A stretch of DNA of 64,000 nt. Origin: Janthinobacterium sp. UMAB-56. Lineage in GTDB: Bacteria; Pseudomonadota; Gammaproteobacteria; Burkholderiales; Burkholderiaceae_D. Location: contig NZ_LT607660.1 of the NCBI RefSeq assembly GCF_900095265.1, positions 108,349-172,348 of the forward strand, given 5' to 3'. The stretch's first letter is position 1, and each line of letters begins with the position of its first letter. Under the pieces are notes generated by a model, which made no database searches, was not told the origin of the DNA, and worked only from the letters and a program-made list of their open reading frames with translations. Position numbers and translations under genes: made by a program. This document shows, piece after piece, positions 45,532 through 54,472 of this stretch.

Positions 45532-45573
45532 GCACGCTTATTCGCGCACGCTTATTTACGTACGCTTATTTAC
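45532..45573. repeat. Three 14-bp tandem repeats overlapping the end of the sugar dehydrogenase gene
   Basis: GCACGCTTATTCGC (45532-45545), GCACGCTTATTTAC (45546-45559) and GTACGCTTATTTAC (45560-45573) lie head-to-tail and then decay to GTACGATCC. The unit is not a multiple of three. The dehydrogenase stop codon (45566-45568) is in the third copy. Confidence 0.75.
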
Positions 45574-47017
45574 GTACGATCCTGTACACCTTGCCCGTAC
45601 CGCTCAGCATGTACAGCGCGTTTTGCGCATCCTGGCCGAAGGACAGGATGTTGCCCACGTTGGTGATGCCCCAGTCTGTCACGGCGGAGGCCGTGCCATT
45701 GCTGTAGCTGAAGCTTTTTAGCCAGCCGCTGCAGTAGTCCGAATACAGATACTGTCCCGCCAGTTCCGGCAGGGCCGAGCCCCGGTACACATAGCCGCCC
45801 GTGACCGAGCAACCGCCGGCAGCATCGTGGCTGTATTCGATGGCGGGCAGGACCAGCCCCTCCTGCTTGCAGCTGCTGCCGTTGTAGCAGTGCGCGCCTT
45901 CCATGATGTTCCAGCCGTAATTGTTGCCCGCCTGGCTCACGGGACGCACATCGACCTCCTCCCAATTGGCCTGGCCCACGTCGGCGATATACAGTAACTG
46001 GGTCTGCATGTCGAAGGCGTAGCGCCACGGGTTGCGCAAGCCATACGCCCAGATTTCCCCGCGTGCTCCGGGCATGCCGGCAAACGGGTTGCCCGGTGGA
46101 ATGGCGTATGGCTGGGCCACCGTGCTGGCGTTGACGTCCAGGCGCAGCAGCTTGCCCATCAGGACGTTGGTATTTTGCGCGTTGCCGGGCGGGTCGCCCG
46201 CGCTGCCGCCGTCGCCCGTGCCCGCATACAGGTAGCCATCCGGGCCAAAGCTGAGCAAGCCGCCAACGTGGTTGCTGAACTTGGGGTGGGGTATCGTGAG
46301 AATGGTCAGGGCGGACAGGGGATCGGCCACGTTGGCGTTGCCCGCCGACACCTGCCGCCGCTCGATGACGATATCGCCGGCCAGGTTGGTGTAATACAGG
46401 AAGAAATAGCCGTTGCTGGCATATCGGGGATGGAAGGCCATGGATAGCAAGCCCCGTTCGCCGCTGGTGCTGGTCAGGCCGCTGATGTCGAGGAAGGGCA
46501 TGGACAGCAGATCGCCATTCTGGACCACGCGGATGCGGCCGGGGCGTTCGAGAATGAAGAGGCGGCTGTCGCCGGGCGGCGCCGTGAGGAAGATGGGCGC
46601 ACTCAAGCCGCTGGCCACCTCTTGCAGGGCCAGGGCCAGCGGTGCCGTGGCCGCATAGGTGACGCTGGCGCTGGCCGTGGCGCCTGCATTGACTTGCACC
46701 TGCTGCGTGACGGGCGTGGGGGCCAGCGCTACCGTGCCTTGCGCAACGCTGGCGGCGCTGAGCATGTAGGCGCCGGGCGCCAGGCTGGTGAGTGTGGTGC
46801 TCGCCGTCAGCAGCTTGCTGTACGACGCGGGACCGCTGAGCGTGACGGCGCCCGCCACGCCGGCCGGCAAGCCGCCGATGCTGACCGTCAGGCTGCCGGT
46901 GGCGGCGCCGGCCGGCTTGTCGTCTTGGCCGCCGCCACAGGCGGCCAGCAGGGTCAGGCAGCATGCCAGCAGCAGCGCTGGCCAGGTGATGGGCAGTCGG
47001 AATAGCGAGTTGCGCAT
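45566..47017 (-). CDS. PQQ-dependent sugar dehydrogenase lipoprotein
   Basis: A 483-residue protein with a lipoprotein signal and lipobox LAAC (LLACCLTLLAACGGG). Residues about 35-120 are a carboxypeptidase-regulatory-like or Ig-like domain with repeats (VAGAVTLSGPASYSKLL). The rest is a glucose/sorbosone dehydrogenase propeller: ERPGRIRVVQNG, GERGLLSMAFHPRY, FGPDGYLYAGTGDGGSAGDP, WAYGLRNPWRYAFD and ADVGQANWEEVD. It probably oxidises a sugar in the periplasm using PQQ and donates electrons to the respiratory chain. The C-terminus overlaps a tandem repeat. Confidence 0.92.
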   Translation of the reverse strand: MRNSLFRLPITWPALLLACCLTLLAACGGGQDDKPAGAATGSLTVSIGGLPAGVAGAVTLSGPASYSKLLTASTTLTSLAPGAYMLSAASVAQGTVALAPTPVTQQVQVNAGATASASVTYAATAPLALALQEVASGLSAPIFLTAPPGDSRLFILERPGRIRVVQNGDLLSMPFLDISGLTSTSGERGLLSMAFHPRYASNGYFFLYYTNLAGDIVIERRQVSAGNANVADPLSALTILTIPHPKFSNHVGGLLSFGPDGYLYAGTGDGGSAGDPPGNAQNTNVLMGKLLRLDVNASTVAQPYAIPPGNPFAGMPGARGEIWAYGLRNPWRYAFDMQTQLLYIADVGQANWEEVDVRPVSQAGNNYGWNIMEGAHCYNGSSCKQEGLVLPAIEYSHDAAGGCSVTGGYVYRGSALPELAGQYLYSDYCSGWLKSFSYSNGTASAVTDWGITNVGNILSFGQDAQNALYMLSGTGKVYRIVRK

Positions 47018-47299
47018 GTCAGTCTCCTGCGGGAACGATGAAATGGCGAGTCAGTGAGGGCGAGTCGGTGCGATGCATCAAGGGAATGCTGTTGCGTCAA
47101 GAATGCACATTTTTGTGCCCGCAAGATTGAGCTTGCACAAGCGTACGCCTGTCACACACCGCGCTTCCGTGCGCTGCTGCACGCTACGGCGGCATCGGAC
47201 AAATGCGCCGCGTTTTCAGACAAGCGCGGCGCCAGCTGTTCCACTGCGACCGCCGGCAGCCGATAATGGCGCATCTGAAACCGAGCAGGAAGACACCCC

Positions 47300-48406
47300 A
47301 TGAAAACCAAAGCCGCGATTGCCTGGAAGGCGGGCGCACCGCTAACGATCGAAGAAGTCGACCTGGCCGGCCCGCGCGCCGGCGAAGTGCTGGTCGAGCT
47401 GAAAGCCACGGGCATTTGCCATACCGATTACTACACCCTGTCGGGTGCCGACCCGGAAGGCATCTTTCCCGCCATTCTCGGCCATGAGGGCGCCGGCGTC
47501 GTTGTCGACGTGGGCCCGGGCGTGACGACCCTGAAAAAGGATGACCACGTCATCCCCCTGTACACGCCGGAATGCCGCCAGTGCAAGTTCTGCCTGTCGC
47601 AAAAGACGAATTTGTGCCAGGCCATCCGCTCCACGCAGGGTCGCGGCCTGATGCCGGACGCCACCAGCCGCTTTTCGCTGAATGGCCAGCCGTTGTTTCA
47701 CTACATGGGCACCTCCACTTTTTCGAATTACATCGTCGTGCCGGAAATCGCTCTCGCAAAAATCCGCTCCGACGCGCCGTTCGACAAGGTCTGCTACATC
47801 GGCTGCGGCGTGACGACGGGCGTGGGTGCCGTCTTGTTCTCGGCCAAGGTGGAAGCGGGCGCCAACGTGGCCGTCTTCGGCCTGGGCGGCATCGGCCTGA
47901 ACGTGATCCAGGCGGCGAAAATGGTCGGCGCCGATAAAATCATCGGCATCGACATCAACCCGGCGCGCCAGGCCATCGCGCGCAAGTTCGGCATGACGCA
48001 TTTCATCAATCCGAACGAGGTGGAAAACGTCGTCGATGCCATCGTGCAATTGACCGACGGCGGCGCCGATTATTCATTTGAATGCGTCGGCAACACGACC
48101 CTGATGCGCCAGGCGCTCGAGTGCACGCACAAGGGCTGGGGAAAATCGTTCATCATCGGCGTGGCAGCGGCGGGACAGGAAATTTCCACGCGGCCATTCC
48201 AGCTGGTGACGGGACGCGAATGGCGCGGTTCGGCCTTTGGCGGCGCACGCGGCCGGACCGACGTGCCGAAGATCGTCGACTGGTATATGGAAGGCAAGCT
48301 CAACATTGACGACCTGATCACGCACCGCTTGCCGCTGGAACGCATCAATGAGGGCTTCGACTTGATGAAGAGCGGTGAATCGATCCGTTCCGTGGTCTTG
48401 TACTAA
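47300..48406 (+). CDS. frmA: S-(hydroxymethyl)glutathione dehydrogenase / class III alcohol dehydrogenase
   Basis: A 368-residue zinc alcohol dehydrogenase. ATGICHTDYYTLSGADPEG carries the catalytic Zn ligands and ECRQCKFCLSQKTNLC the structural Zn site. VAVFGLGGIGLNVIQAA is the NAD-binding motif. The class III signature FPAILGHEGAGVV is present. It oxidises the formaldehyde-glutathione adduct in formaldehyde detoxification, and also reduces S-nitrosoglutathione. An AGGAAG ribosome binding site precedes ATG. The partner S-formylglutathione hydrolase and FrmR are not in the window. Confidence 0.96.
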   Translation: MKTKAAIAWKAGAPLTIEEVDLAGPRAGEVLVELKATGICHTDYYTLSGADPEGIFPAILGHEGAGVVVDVGPGVTTLKKDDHVIPLYTPECRQCKFCLSQKTNLCQAIRSTQGRGLMPDATSRFSLNGQPLFHYMGTSTFSNYIVVPEIALAKIRSDAPFDKVCYIGCGVTTGVGAVLFSAKVEAGANVAVFGLGGIGLNVIQAAKMVGADKIIGIDINPARQAIARKFGMTHFINPNEVENVVDAIVQLTDGGADYSFECVGNTTLMRQALECTHKGWGKSFIIGVAAAGQEISTRPFQLVTGREWRGSAFGGARGRTDVPKIVDWYMEGKLNIDDLITHRLPLERINEGFDLMKSGESIRSVVLY

Positions 48407-48526
48407 TCTTATCGTATGTACTCATTGCGCAACACTTGACGGACGGGGCGGGCGGCAGGCTGTACTTCGTCGCCTGCCCCTGCTAGTGTGAAGGCATCCC
48501 TATGTCACCTGAGATGGGAGCCGTCC

Positions 48527-48760
48527 ATGTTTGCCACTGCCTATTTGCTGACCTTGCGCCGCATGCTGCCCATCTTTCTCGGCGCGGCCCTATCCTCCCT
48601 GCTGGCCTTGTGGTGGAGTAATGCCGCCATCCTCGCCACGCCCGCCATCTGGCTGGCGCTGCTGGCCACCTATCTGCTGTGCGCGCTGATGTTTACGCCG
48701 CTGGCCTGGCACCGCCAGCAACTGGCCACGCGCCACGTGCGCAGCAACAAGTCGCGCTGA
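48527..48760 (+). CDS. Small membrane protein, 77 aa
   Basis: The start ATG 48527 has GGGAG upstream; the longer frame from 48488 was rejected. Two hydrophobic segments (MLPIFLGAALSSLLALWW and AIWLALLATYLLCALMFTPL) are joined by a short loop, with a basic C-terminus (RHVRSNKSR). The family is not recognised. It lies between frmA and a GlxA-type regulator. Confidence 0.6.
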   Translation: MFATAYLLTLRRMLPIFLGAALSSLLALWWSNAAILATPAIWLALLATYLLCALMFTPLAWHRQQLATRHVRSNKSR

Positions 48761-48771
48761 TCTTCCTGCGC

Positions 48772-49776
48772 CTAGCGCGCCGTGCTGGAAAAGCGCTCGC
48801 GGTAGTCGCGTGGCGTGATGGCGAGTTTCTTTTGAAACAGGCGGCGCAGCCTTTCCTCGCTATGCAAGCCCGCCTGCACGGCCACCTGTTTTAAGGAGGA
48901 GACATTGTCTTCCAGTAAACGGCGCGCCGCTTCGAAACGGGCCGTTTCGATGAATTCCGTGGGGCTGGTCGCCGTTTCACGCTGGAATACGCGCGTAAAG
49001 TTGCGCTCGCTCATGGCCAGCCGGGCCGCCAGCAGCGGCACCGTGAGTTCTTCGGCCAGGTGTTCCATGATCCAGCCCTGCAACTGGCGGATGGTCGGAT
49101 GCGTGGTCATCTGGCTCGACAGGTGTACGGAAAACTGCGACTGGCCGCCGGGCCGTTTCAGGTACACCACCAGGTCGCGCGCCACTTCGAGCGCGATATC
49201 GCGGCTGAAATCGTCTTCCACCAGTGCCAGGGCCAGGTCGATGCCGGCCGTCACGCCGGCCGACGTCCAGAATTTTCCTTCCCGCACGAAAATCGCATCG
49301 GCATTGACCTGTATCAATGGATAGCGCTGGCGCAGGCTGTCCACGGCGCTCCAGTGCGTGGCCGCGCTCTTGCCGTCGAGCACGCCCGCTTCGGCCAGGA
49401 AGAAGCAGCCCGTGCACAGCGCCGCCAGGGTAGTGATGCGGGGAGCGGCCTCGGCCACCCAGGCGGCGAGGGCGGGGATGTCTTGCAAGACTTGCTCGAC
49501 ATGGTGGCAGCCGACGATGACGGCCAGGTCGGGCAGGCGGTTCACATCGAGCGCCTTGCTGGCGTGCAGCGACATCAGGGTGTCGGACTCGACAGGCCCG
49601 ATGGCCGTCGACACGATGCGTACGTCGTACCCGCCGGGCAACTTGCGCAGGCGCAAATGGGTGTTGGCGTAATCAAACACTTTCATGGCGCCGATGGCTT
49701 CGAGCGCCTTGAAGCCGGGGTAGACGATGATGTCGACGGTGCGCAGGGGAAATTCTTTGGGTCTAGGCTTGATCAT
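48772..49776 (-). CDS. GlxA-family regulator: DJ-1/PfpI domain with AraC-type HTH
   Basis: The start was taken at ATG 49776 (MIKPRPKEFPLRTVDI); a TTG at 49818 is possible. The 334-residue protein has an N-terminal DJ-1/PfpI-like domain with the elbow AALCTGCFFLAEAG. The C-terminus carries two AraC helix-turn-helix motifs (VPLLAARLAMSERNFTRVF and LKQVAVQAGLHSEERLRRLF). It is a typical sensor-regulator of the GlxA group. The inducer is unknown. Confidence 0.9.
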   Translation of the reverse strand: MIKPRPKEFPLRTVDIIVYPGFKALEAIGAMKVFDYANTHLRLRKLPGGYDVRIVSTAIGPVESDTLMSLHASKALDVNRLPDLAVIVGCHHVEQVLQDIPALAAWVAEAAPRITTLAALCTGCFFLAEAGVLDGKSAATHWSAVDSLRQRYPLIQVNADAIFVREGKFWTSAGVTAGIDLALALVEDDFSRDIALEVARDLVVYLKRPGGQSQFSVHLSSQMTTHPTIRQLQGWIMEHLAEELTVPLLAARLAMSERNFTRVFQRETATSPTEFIETARFEAARRLLEDNVSSLKQVAVQAGLHSEERLRRLFQKKLAITPRDYRERFSSTAR

Positions 49777-49891
49777 GCGATATGCGCGAGGGGGATAAAT
49801 ACTGCCATAATGCAACAACAGCGATGGCGTAGATTAGCATGAAATAATCCGCGCGCCCGCTGGCTCCCCACCCACCGGATTCCTCGATATC

Positions 49892-52800
49892 GTGCGCTTA
49901 CTCCACATTTTTGCCGCCCTGACATTGCTGCTGGGCTCCTCCCTTGCCAATGCCGCCACGCTCAACTTCAATGGCGGCGCCGTCGGCGGCTGCAGCCTGC
50001 CGGCGTCCAGCAGCCAATACACTTGCGCCAGCCTGAGCATGGGCAGCACCGACAACGTCGTCATTGCCAGCGGCTATGGCGTGACGGTCAACAGCGATGT
50101 GAACATCGGCTACAACCAGGGCTTGAGCATGAGCGGCACGGCGGCCCTGACGGTCAACCGGAATCTTGACATCAGCAATGTCAATCCGTCCAACCTGAAG
50201 ATCACGGGTGGCAGCCTGACGGCCAGCGGTGGCAATTTCAGCGTGGGGTCGCAGGGCGGCACGGTGCTCGTGGCCGATATCTCGGCGGCGTCCGTTTCCC
50301 TGGGGGGGACGCCCGTGAAGGTGACGGGCAATATCACGGCCACGGGCGCTATCGACATTTCCTCCAAATCGACGTTGAATGGCAGCATCAACGGCGGCAG
50401 CATCACGACCAGTTCCAACGTCACGATCAGCGGCAGCGTGAAGGCCAGCGGCAGTGTGAGCATCGGGTCAAGCTCGACGATAACTGGCCCCATCAACGGC
50501 AGCAACATCACCACCAGTTCCAGCGTCACGATTACGGGCGACGTGACGGCCGTCAATTCCTTCAGCCTGGGTTCGGGCAGCAACTTGAAGGGTGCCACGA
50601 AGGCACCCGTCGTCAGCATCGATGCCGCCAACAGCCAGGTGCAGGGCGATATCACGGCCAGCACCTCGCTGAGCGTCGGTTCCGGCAGCCAGATCAAGGG
50701 CAATCTGACGTCGCCGAGCATCGACTTGAAGGCGTCCGGCCTGCTCGTCACGGGTGATGTGAAGGCATCGAATGCCCTGAGCATCGCCTCTGGCAATGGC
50801 GTCAATGGCGATGTAGAGGGCGGCAACGTGACCCTGGATTCCTCCAACGCCTACATCACCGGCAACGCCCTGGTCGACCACATCACGCTGGGTTACCATG
50901 GCCGGGTGCAACAGACCATCACTTGCAAGACGTATACGCCATCCAATCCGTGCAGCTGCGTGACGAATAACAGCGGCTGGGCCTTTAATGAACCGATGGG
51001 GCCGAAATGCGGGCCCGGCACGCAGGCGGGCCCCGACCACTTCCAGATCACGCATCCGCCTTCGGCGCTCACGTGCGCGGCGGCGCCCGTGACGGTGACG
51101 GCCTGCGCCGACGCCAGCTGCAGCAGCGTCTACACGGGCGCCGTGCAAGTGACCCTGACGCCAGGCGGTGCGACGGCGCAAATCAACAATAAACAACCGC
51201 CCACGGGCATGGTGACGTCCAGCGTGGGGCAGACGACGGCCGCCAGCAATGTGAAGCTGGGTTTGACGAGCGTGCCGGCCACGACGGGCGCGCTGGTATG
51301 CAAGAGCAGTATCGACAACAGTACGACCAATTGCCAGATGGCATTCCTCACGAGCGCGCTACAGATCAGCGGTGTGCCCCGCTACGCCGAGGAAGAGGGA
51401 ATCATCAACATCAGCGCCAAGCAGGCGTCATCATCGAATCCGAACGCCTGCGTGCCCCTGTTTGCGGGACAAAGCAAGACGCTGAACCTCAGATGCACCT
51501 ATGCCAACCCCGCCTCTGGCACCTTGCCGGCACGCATACAGGGACAGGGTGGCACGTATGTGGCGCTGGCCACCAACGCCAATGCCGGCAACTCCTGCAG
51601 CGTCGCAGGGGCCAATATCCAGTTGACCTTCGATGCCAATGGCTTGGCCACGCCGAAGATGCTATACGCCGACGTGGGTGCGCTGGGCTTGGTTGCTACC
51701 TATGCATCGAGCAGCGGCAGCGACAGCGGCTTGACGATGACGGGGAGCGGTACGGTCATCGTGGGCCCAAAATATTTCGCCTTCAGCGCTATCTCCACGC
51801 CGCAACAGGCGGGTTTGTCCGTGGTGCCCGTGGCGCCGGCAAAAGACATCCGTGTGTCGGCCCTGAATGCGGCGGAAGCGGCAACGCCCAACTTTGGCCG
51901 CGAATCGGTAGCACCAACCGTGCTGCTGGGACTTACTATCATCGAGCCCACGTTTACCGGCCACGCCGAGCCGTCGGCCGATGGCAGCCTGGGCTTCAGC
52001 GGCGGTGTCTTGATCGCCACGGGCATGGGCTGGAAGGAAGTGGGGCTTGTTCAATTTACGGCCAGCTTGAATAACTACCTGGGATGGGAACTGCCTGCCG
52101 TCAACGGCGTCGTTCCCCCGCTGGCAAGCGGCGCGAGTGGCCAGGTGCAGTTCATTCCGCATCATTTTATAACGGAAATCGTGCCGCAGCCAGATGTGAG
52201 CAAGCCGCAGTTTCCTGCCGCCTGCGTGGCTCCCCTGATCTGTTCGGCTGGCAAGTATGTGTATTCTGGCCAGCCGTTTGACTTGCGTGTGAAGGCGCGT
52301 AATGCCGCGGACGCAACCACCGTCAACTACGATGGCCGGGCAAAGGCGCTGATGGCGCCTGTCACACTGCAGGGTCTGGCCCCGGCCGACGAGAAAATCG
52401 TTTTTCCGCCGGCGGCGCCGGCCGGTAGCCGCCTCACCGACGGCAGCAGCGCGCAAACGACCGTCAAGGAAGTAGCGCTCGACAAGTTCACTCTTGGCAT
52501 CGCCACGCAATCGATCGCCTACCGTTTTCCCGGCGCCTATGCCGTGCCTGCAGGAACGATCGCACTGGCACCGCCGACGGGCGTGCGGTTTCGCGCCAGC
52601 AGCACGTATGCCAGCGGCGATGTCGTGAGCTCGGGCCCGGCTGCGCCCAGGACGGAAGGGGAACTGACGGTGCTCACGGGCCGCATCATGGTGCCCAACA
52701 GCTACGGTTCCGAGCGCTTGCCGATCCGCCTGCCCGTGCAGGTCCAGTACTGGAATAACGGCTGGCTGGGCAATGTGTCCGATAGCGTCACCCAGTTCGG

Positions 52801-53074
52801 GCATGCCGGGGTCACTTTAGCCAACTGCAACAAAGGACTCACCTCAGGCGCTGGCGCGTGCAATGGCATTCTGAAAGTGCAAGATGGCACGTATGTATTC
52901 AAGCAGGGCGTCTTGCCTCCACCCCAGGGACAGCTGCTCTTGCTGGCGCCGGGCGTGGCCGGCAGCGTCGATGTGTCTGTCAGCGGCTTGCCGTATCTGC
53001 CCAGTACCCTGGGGCGCGCCGTCTTCGGCGTGTTCAAGTCGGGCCCCGTGATTTACCTGCGCGAGCTGTATTGA
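49892..53074 (+). CDS. Large MshQ-like surface protein: solenoid repeats and DUF6701
   Basis: A 1060-residue protein starting at GTG 49892, which opens a signal peptide (RLLHIFAALTLLLGSSLANA). Residues about 95-350 are five or six imperfect 35-36-residue Ser/Thr/Gly-rich units (INGGSITTSSNVTISGSVKA, then INGSNITTSSSVTITGDVTA), predicted to form a bactofilin-like or beta-helix solenoid. A short Cys-rich linker (SNPCSCVTNNSG) follows. The remainder (about 440-1060) is a DUF6701/MshQ-like region. In Vibrio, MshQ is encoded in the MSHA pilus locus, but no pilus genes are present here. Confidence 0.72.
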   Translation: MRLLHIFAALTLLLGSSLANAATLNFNGGAVGGCSLPASSSQYTCASLSMGSTDNVVIASGYGVTVNSDVNIGYNQGLSMSGTAALTVNRNLDISNVNPSNLKITGGSLTASGGNFSVGSQGGTVLVADISAASVSLGGTPVKVTGNITATGAIDISSKSTLNGSINGGSITTSSNVTISGSVKASGSVSIGSSSTITGPINGSNITTSSSVTITGDVTAVNSFSLGSGSNLKGATKAPVVSIDAANSQVQGDITASTSLSVGSGSQIKGNLTSPSIDLKASGLLVTGDVKASNALSIASGNGVNGDVEGGNVTLDSSNAYITGNALVDHITLGYHGRVQQTITCKTYTPSNPCSCVTNNSGWAFNEPMGPKCGPGTQAGPDHFQITHPPSALTCAAAPVTVTACADASCSSVYTGAVQVTLTPGGATAQINNKQPPTGMVTSSVGQTTAASNVKLGLTSVPATTGALVCKSSIDNSTTNCQMAFLTSALQISGVPRYAEEEGIINISAKQASSSNPNACVPLFAGQSKTLNLRCTYANPASGTLPARIQGQGGTYVALATNANAGNSCSVAGANIQLTFDANGLATPKMLYADVGALGLVATYASSSGSDSGLTMTGSGTVIVGPKYFAFSAISTPQQAGLSVVPVAPAKDIRVSALNAAEAATPNFGRESVAPTVLLGLTIIEPTFTGHAEPSADGSLGFSGGVLIATGMGWKEVGLVQFTASLNNYLGWELPAVNGVVPPLASGASGQVQFIPHHFITEIVPQPDVSKPQFPAACVAPLICSAGKYVYSGQPFDLRVKARNAADATTVNYDGRAKALMAPVTLQGLAPADEKIVFPPAAPAGSRLTDGSSAQTTVKEVALDKFTLGIATQSIAYRFPGAYAVPAGTIALAPPTGVRFRASSTYASGDVVSSGPAAPRTEGELTVLTGRIMVPNSYGSERLPIRLPVQVQYWNNGWLGNVSDSVTQFGHAGVTLANCNKGLTSGAGACNGILKVQDGTYVFKQGVLPPPQGQLLLLAPGVAGSVDVSVSGLPYLPSTLGRAVFGVFKSGPVIYLRELY

Positions 53075-53166
53075 GTCTGGGCAAAGGGGGGCGGACGCAG
53101 GCTGCGCGAAAAACCAGTAACATGCCTGGCTGTGGCATTCCCCCCCAACCTCAGACTGGAGTTTCT

Positions 53167-53865
53167 ATGAGCACAACATCGCAGTGGATCGATATCGCCG
53201 GCCCGGACGGCAGCTTCCAGGCTTACCTGGCCGTGCCGCACGTGGGCAAGGGCCCCGCCATCATACTGTTGCAGGAAATTTTCGGCGTCAATGAGCACAT
53301 CCGCGCCGTGGCCGACCAGTACGCGGCCGATGGCTACGTGGTGCTGGTGCCCGACCTGTTCTGGCGCGCCGGCGCGCACATCGAGCTGGGCTATGACGAA
53401 GCAGGCTGGAAGCGTGCCGTGGAATTGATGCAGGCCACCGACAATGCGCATGCCGACGCCGATATCGCCGCCACCGTCGCCGTGCTGCGCGCGCGCCCGG
53501 AAGTGACGGGCAAGCTGGCCTCCGTCGGCTACTGCTTCGGCGGCCGTCTGTCGTTCCAAACGGCTGCGGCCGGCCTGGTCGATGCCGCCATCGCCTATTA
53601 CGGCGGCGGCATCCAGAACAAGCTGGACCTGGCTGACGACATCAAGGTGCCGCTGCTCATGCATTTCGGCGGCCAGGACAGCCATATACCACCGGAGGCC
53701 GTGCAAAAGATCGCCGAACGCTTCGAAGACCGGCAAGACGTGGAAATCCATATCTACCCGGGTGCCGAGCACGGCTTCAACTGCAACCACCGCGACAGCT
53801 ACCAGCAGCGCGCCGCCGCCCACGCGCACGGCAATTCCTTGATTTTCCTGGCGGAAAATCTGTAA
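53167..53865 (+). CDS. Dienelactone hydrolase family protein
   Basis: A 232-residue alpha/beta hydrolase starting at ATG 53167 with CTGGAG upstream. The triad fits classical dienelactone hydrolase: Cys123 in GYCFGG, Asp171 in GGQDSHI and His202 in AEHGFNC, with Glu37 in LLQEIFG. In aromatic degradation it hydrolyses dienelactone to maleylacetate. There are no chlorocatechol genes nearby, so a housekeeping lactone or ester substrate is likely. Confidence 0.93.
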   Translation: MSTTSQWIDIAGPDGSFQAYLAVPHVGKGPAIILLQEIFGVNEHIRAVADQYAADGYVVLVPDLFWRAGAHIELGYDEAGWKRAVELMQATDNAHADADIAATVAVLRARPEVTGKLASVGYCFGGRLSFQTAAAGLVDAAIAYYGGGIQNKLDLADDIKVPLLMHFGGQDSHIPPEAVQKIAERFEDRQDVEIHIYPGAEHGFNCNHRDSYQQRAAAHAHGNSLIFLAENL

Positions 53866-53952
53866 GACCTCCTCGCCAGGCTGGCCAGCCGCCGATGTTC
53901 ATGTCGCTATCGGCTCAGCAGCAAAGCCGCATGGGCGCTAAAATAGCGGCTG

Positions 53953-53991
53953 TGCCGGGCAACTCCGGCCGGCCGGGCACGGCGCCCGGCA
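53953..53991 (+). other. GC-rich stem-loop upstream of the SRPBCC gene
   Basis: TGCCGGGC (53953-53960) and GCCCGGCA (53984-53991) form an eight-pair stem enclosing a further self-complementary CCGGCCGG. It lies in the 5' leader of the SRPBCC gene, about 25 bp before the start. There is no T-run, so it is more likely a leader structure or a weak terminator for the hydrolase gene. Confidence 0.4.
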
Positions 53992-54017
53992 AACCTGGAT
54001 GAGGAACCGAATTAAAG

Positions 54018-54434
54018 ATGGCCCAAGTAATTGTTTCTGTAACATTGGCGGCAAGCGCCGAACGCGTGTGGGATTTTATCGGCGGCTTCCAGTCGCTGGC
54101 TGAATGGTCGAGCTCCATCAAGACCAGCCTGTCCGAGCATGGCGGCCGCGTGCGCCGCCTGAAAACCACGGACGGCGCCATCATCGCCGAACGCCTGCAA
54201 AGCTACAGCGAAGCGGACAAGAGCTACAGCTATACCATCGTCTCGGGCCCGATCCCCGTCAAGAACTACCGTTCCACCCTGCGCGTCACGGGCGAACCGG
54301 GCGCCGCTTCCTGCGTGGCGGAATGGTCGAGCGAGTTCGACGCGGCAGAGGGCGTGGAAGAGGTCATGGTGGGCGCGTTTCAACATCTGTATGAGACCGC
54401 ATTCGTCGACCTGAAACGCATCATGGCGATTTAA
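54018..54434 (+). CDS. SRPBCC (polyketide cyclase/START-like) family protein
   Basis: A 138-residue protein. It begins MAQVIVSVTLAASAERVWDFIGGFQSLAEW, the usual first strand, helix and loop of the START/Bet v1 fold, and ends with a long helix (GVEEVMVGAFQHLYETAF). The family binds hydrophobic ligands. The substrate is unknown. A terminator shared with the convergent M28 peptidase gene follows at 54440-54461. Confidence 0.85.
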   Translation: MAQVIVSVTLAASAERVWDFIGGFQSLAEWSSSIKTSLSEHGGRVRRLKTTDGAIIAERLQSYSEADKSYSYTIVSGPIPVKNYRSTLRVTGEPGAASCVAEWSSEFDAAEGVEEVMVGAFQHLYETAFVDLKRIMAI

Positions 54435-54439
54435 ATGAA

Positions 54440-54461
54440 AACACCGGCTTTTGCCGGTGTT
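54440..54461. terminator. Bidirectional terminator hairpin
   Basis: AACACCGGC (54440-54448) and GCCGGTGTT (54453-54461) form a nine-pair stem with a TTTT loop between two convergent genes. On the left side the preceding bases read AAATGAAA, which gives a T-rich tail on the minus strand. Confidence 0.8.
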
Positions 54462-54472
54462 CTTCATGGTGC

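Noticed and set aside
47054-47266. Cysteine-rich 70-residue frame between the sugar dehydrogenase and frmA
   Set aside because: No ribosome binding site, odd composition and a position in a divergent promoter region.
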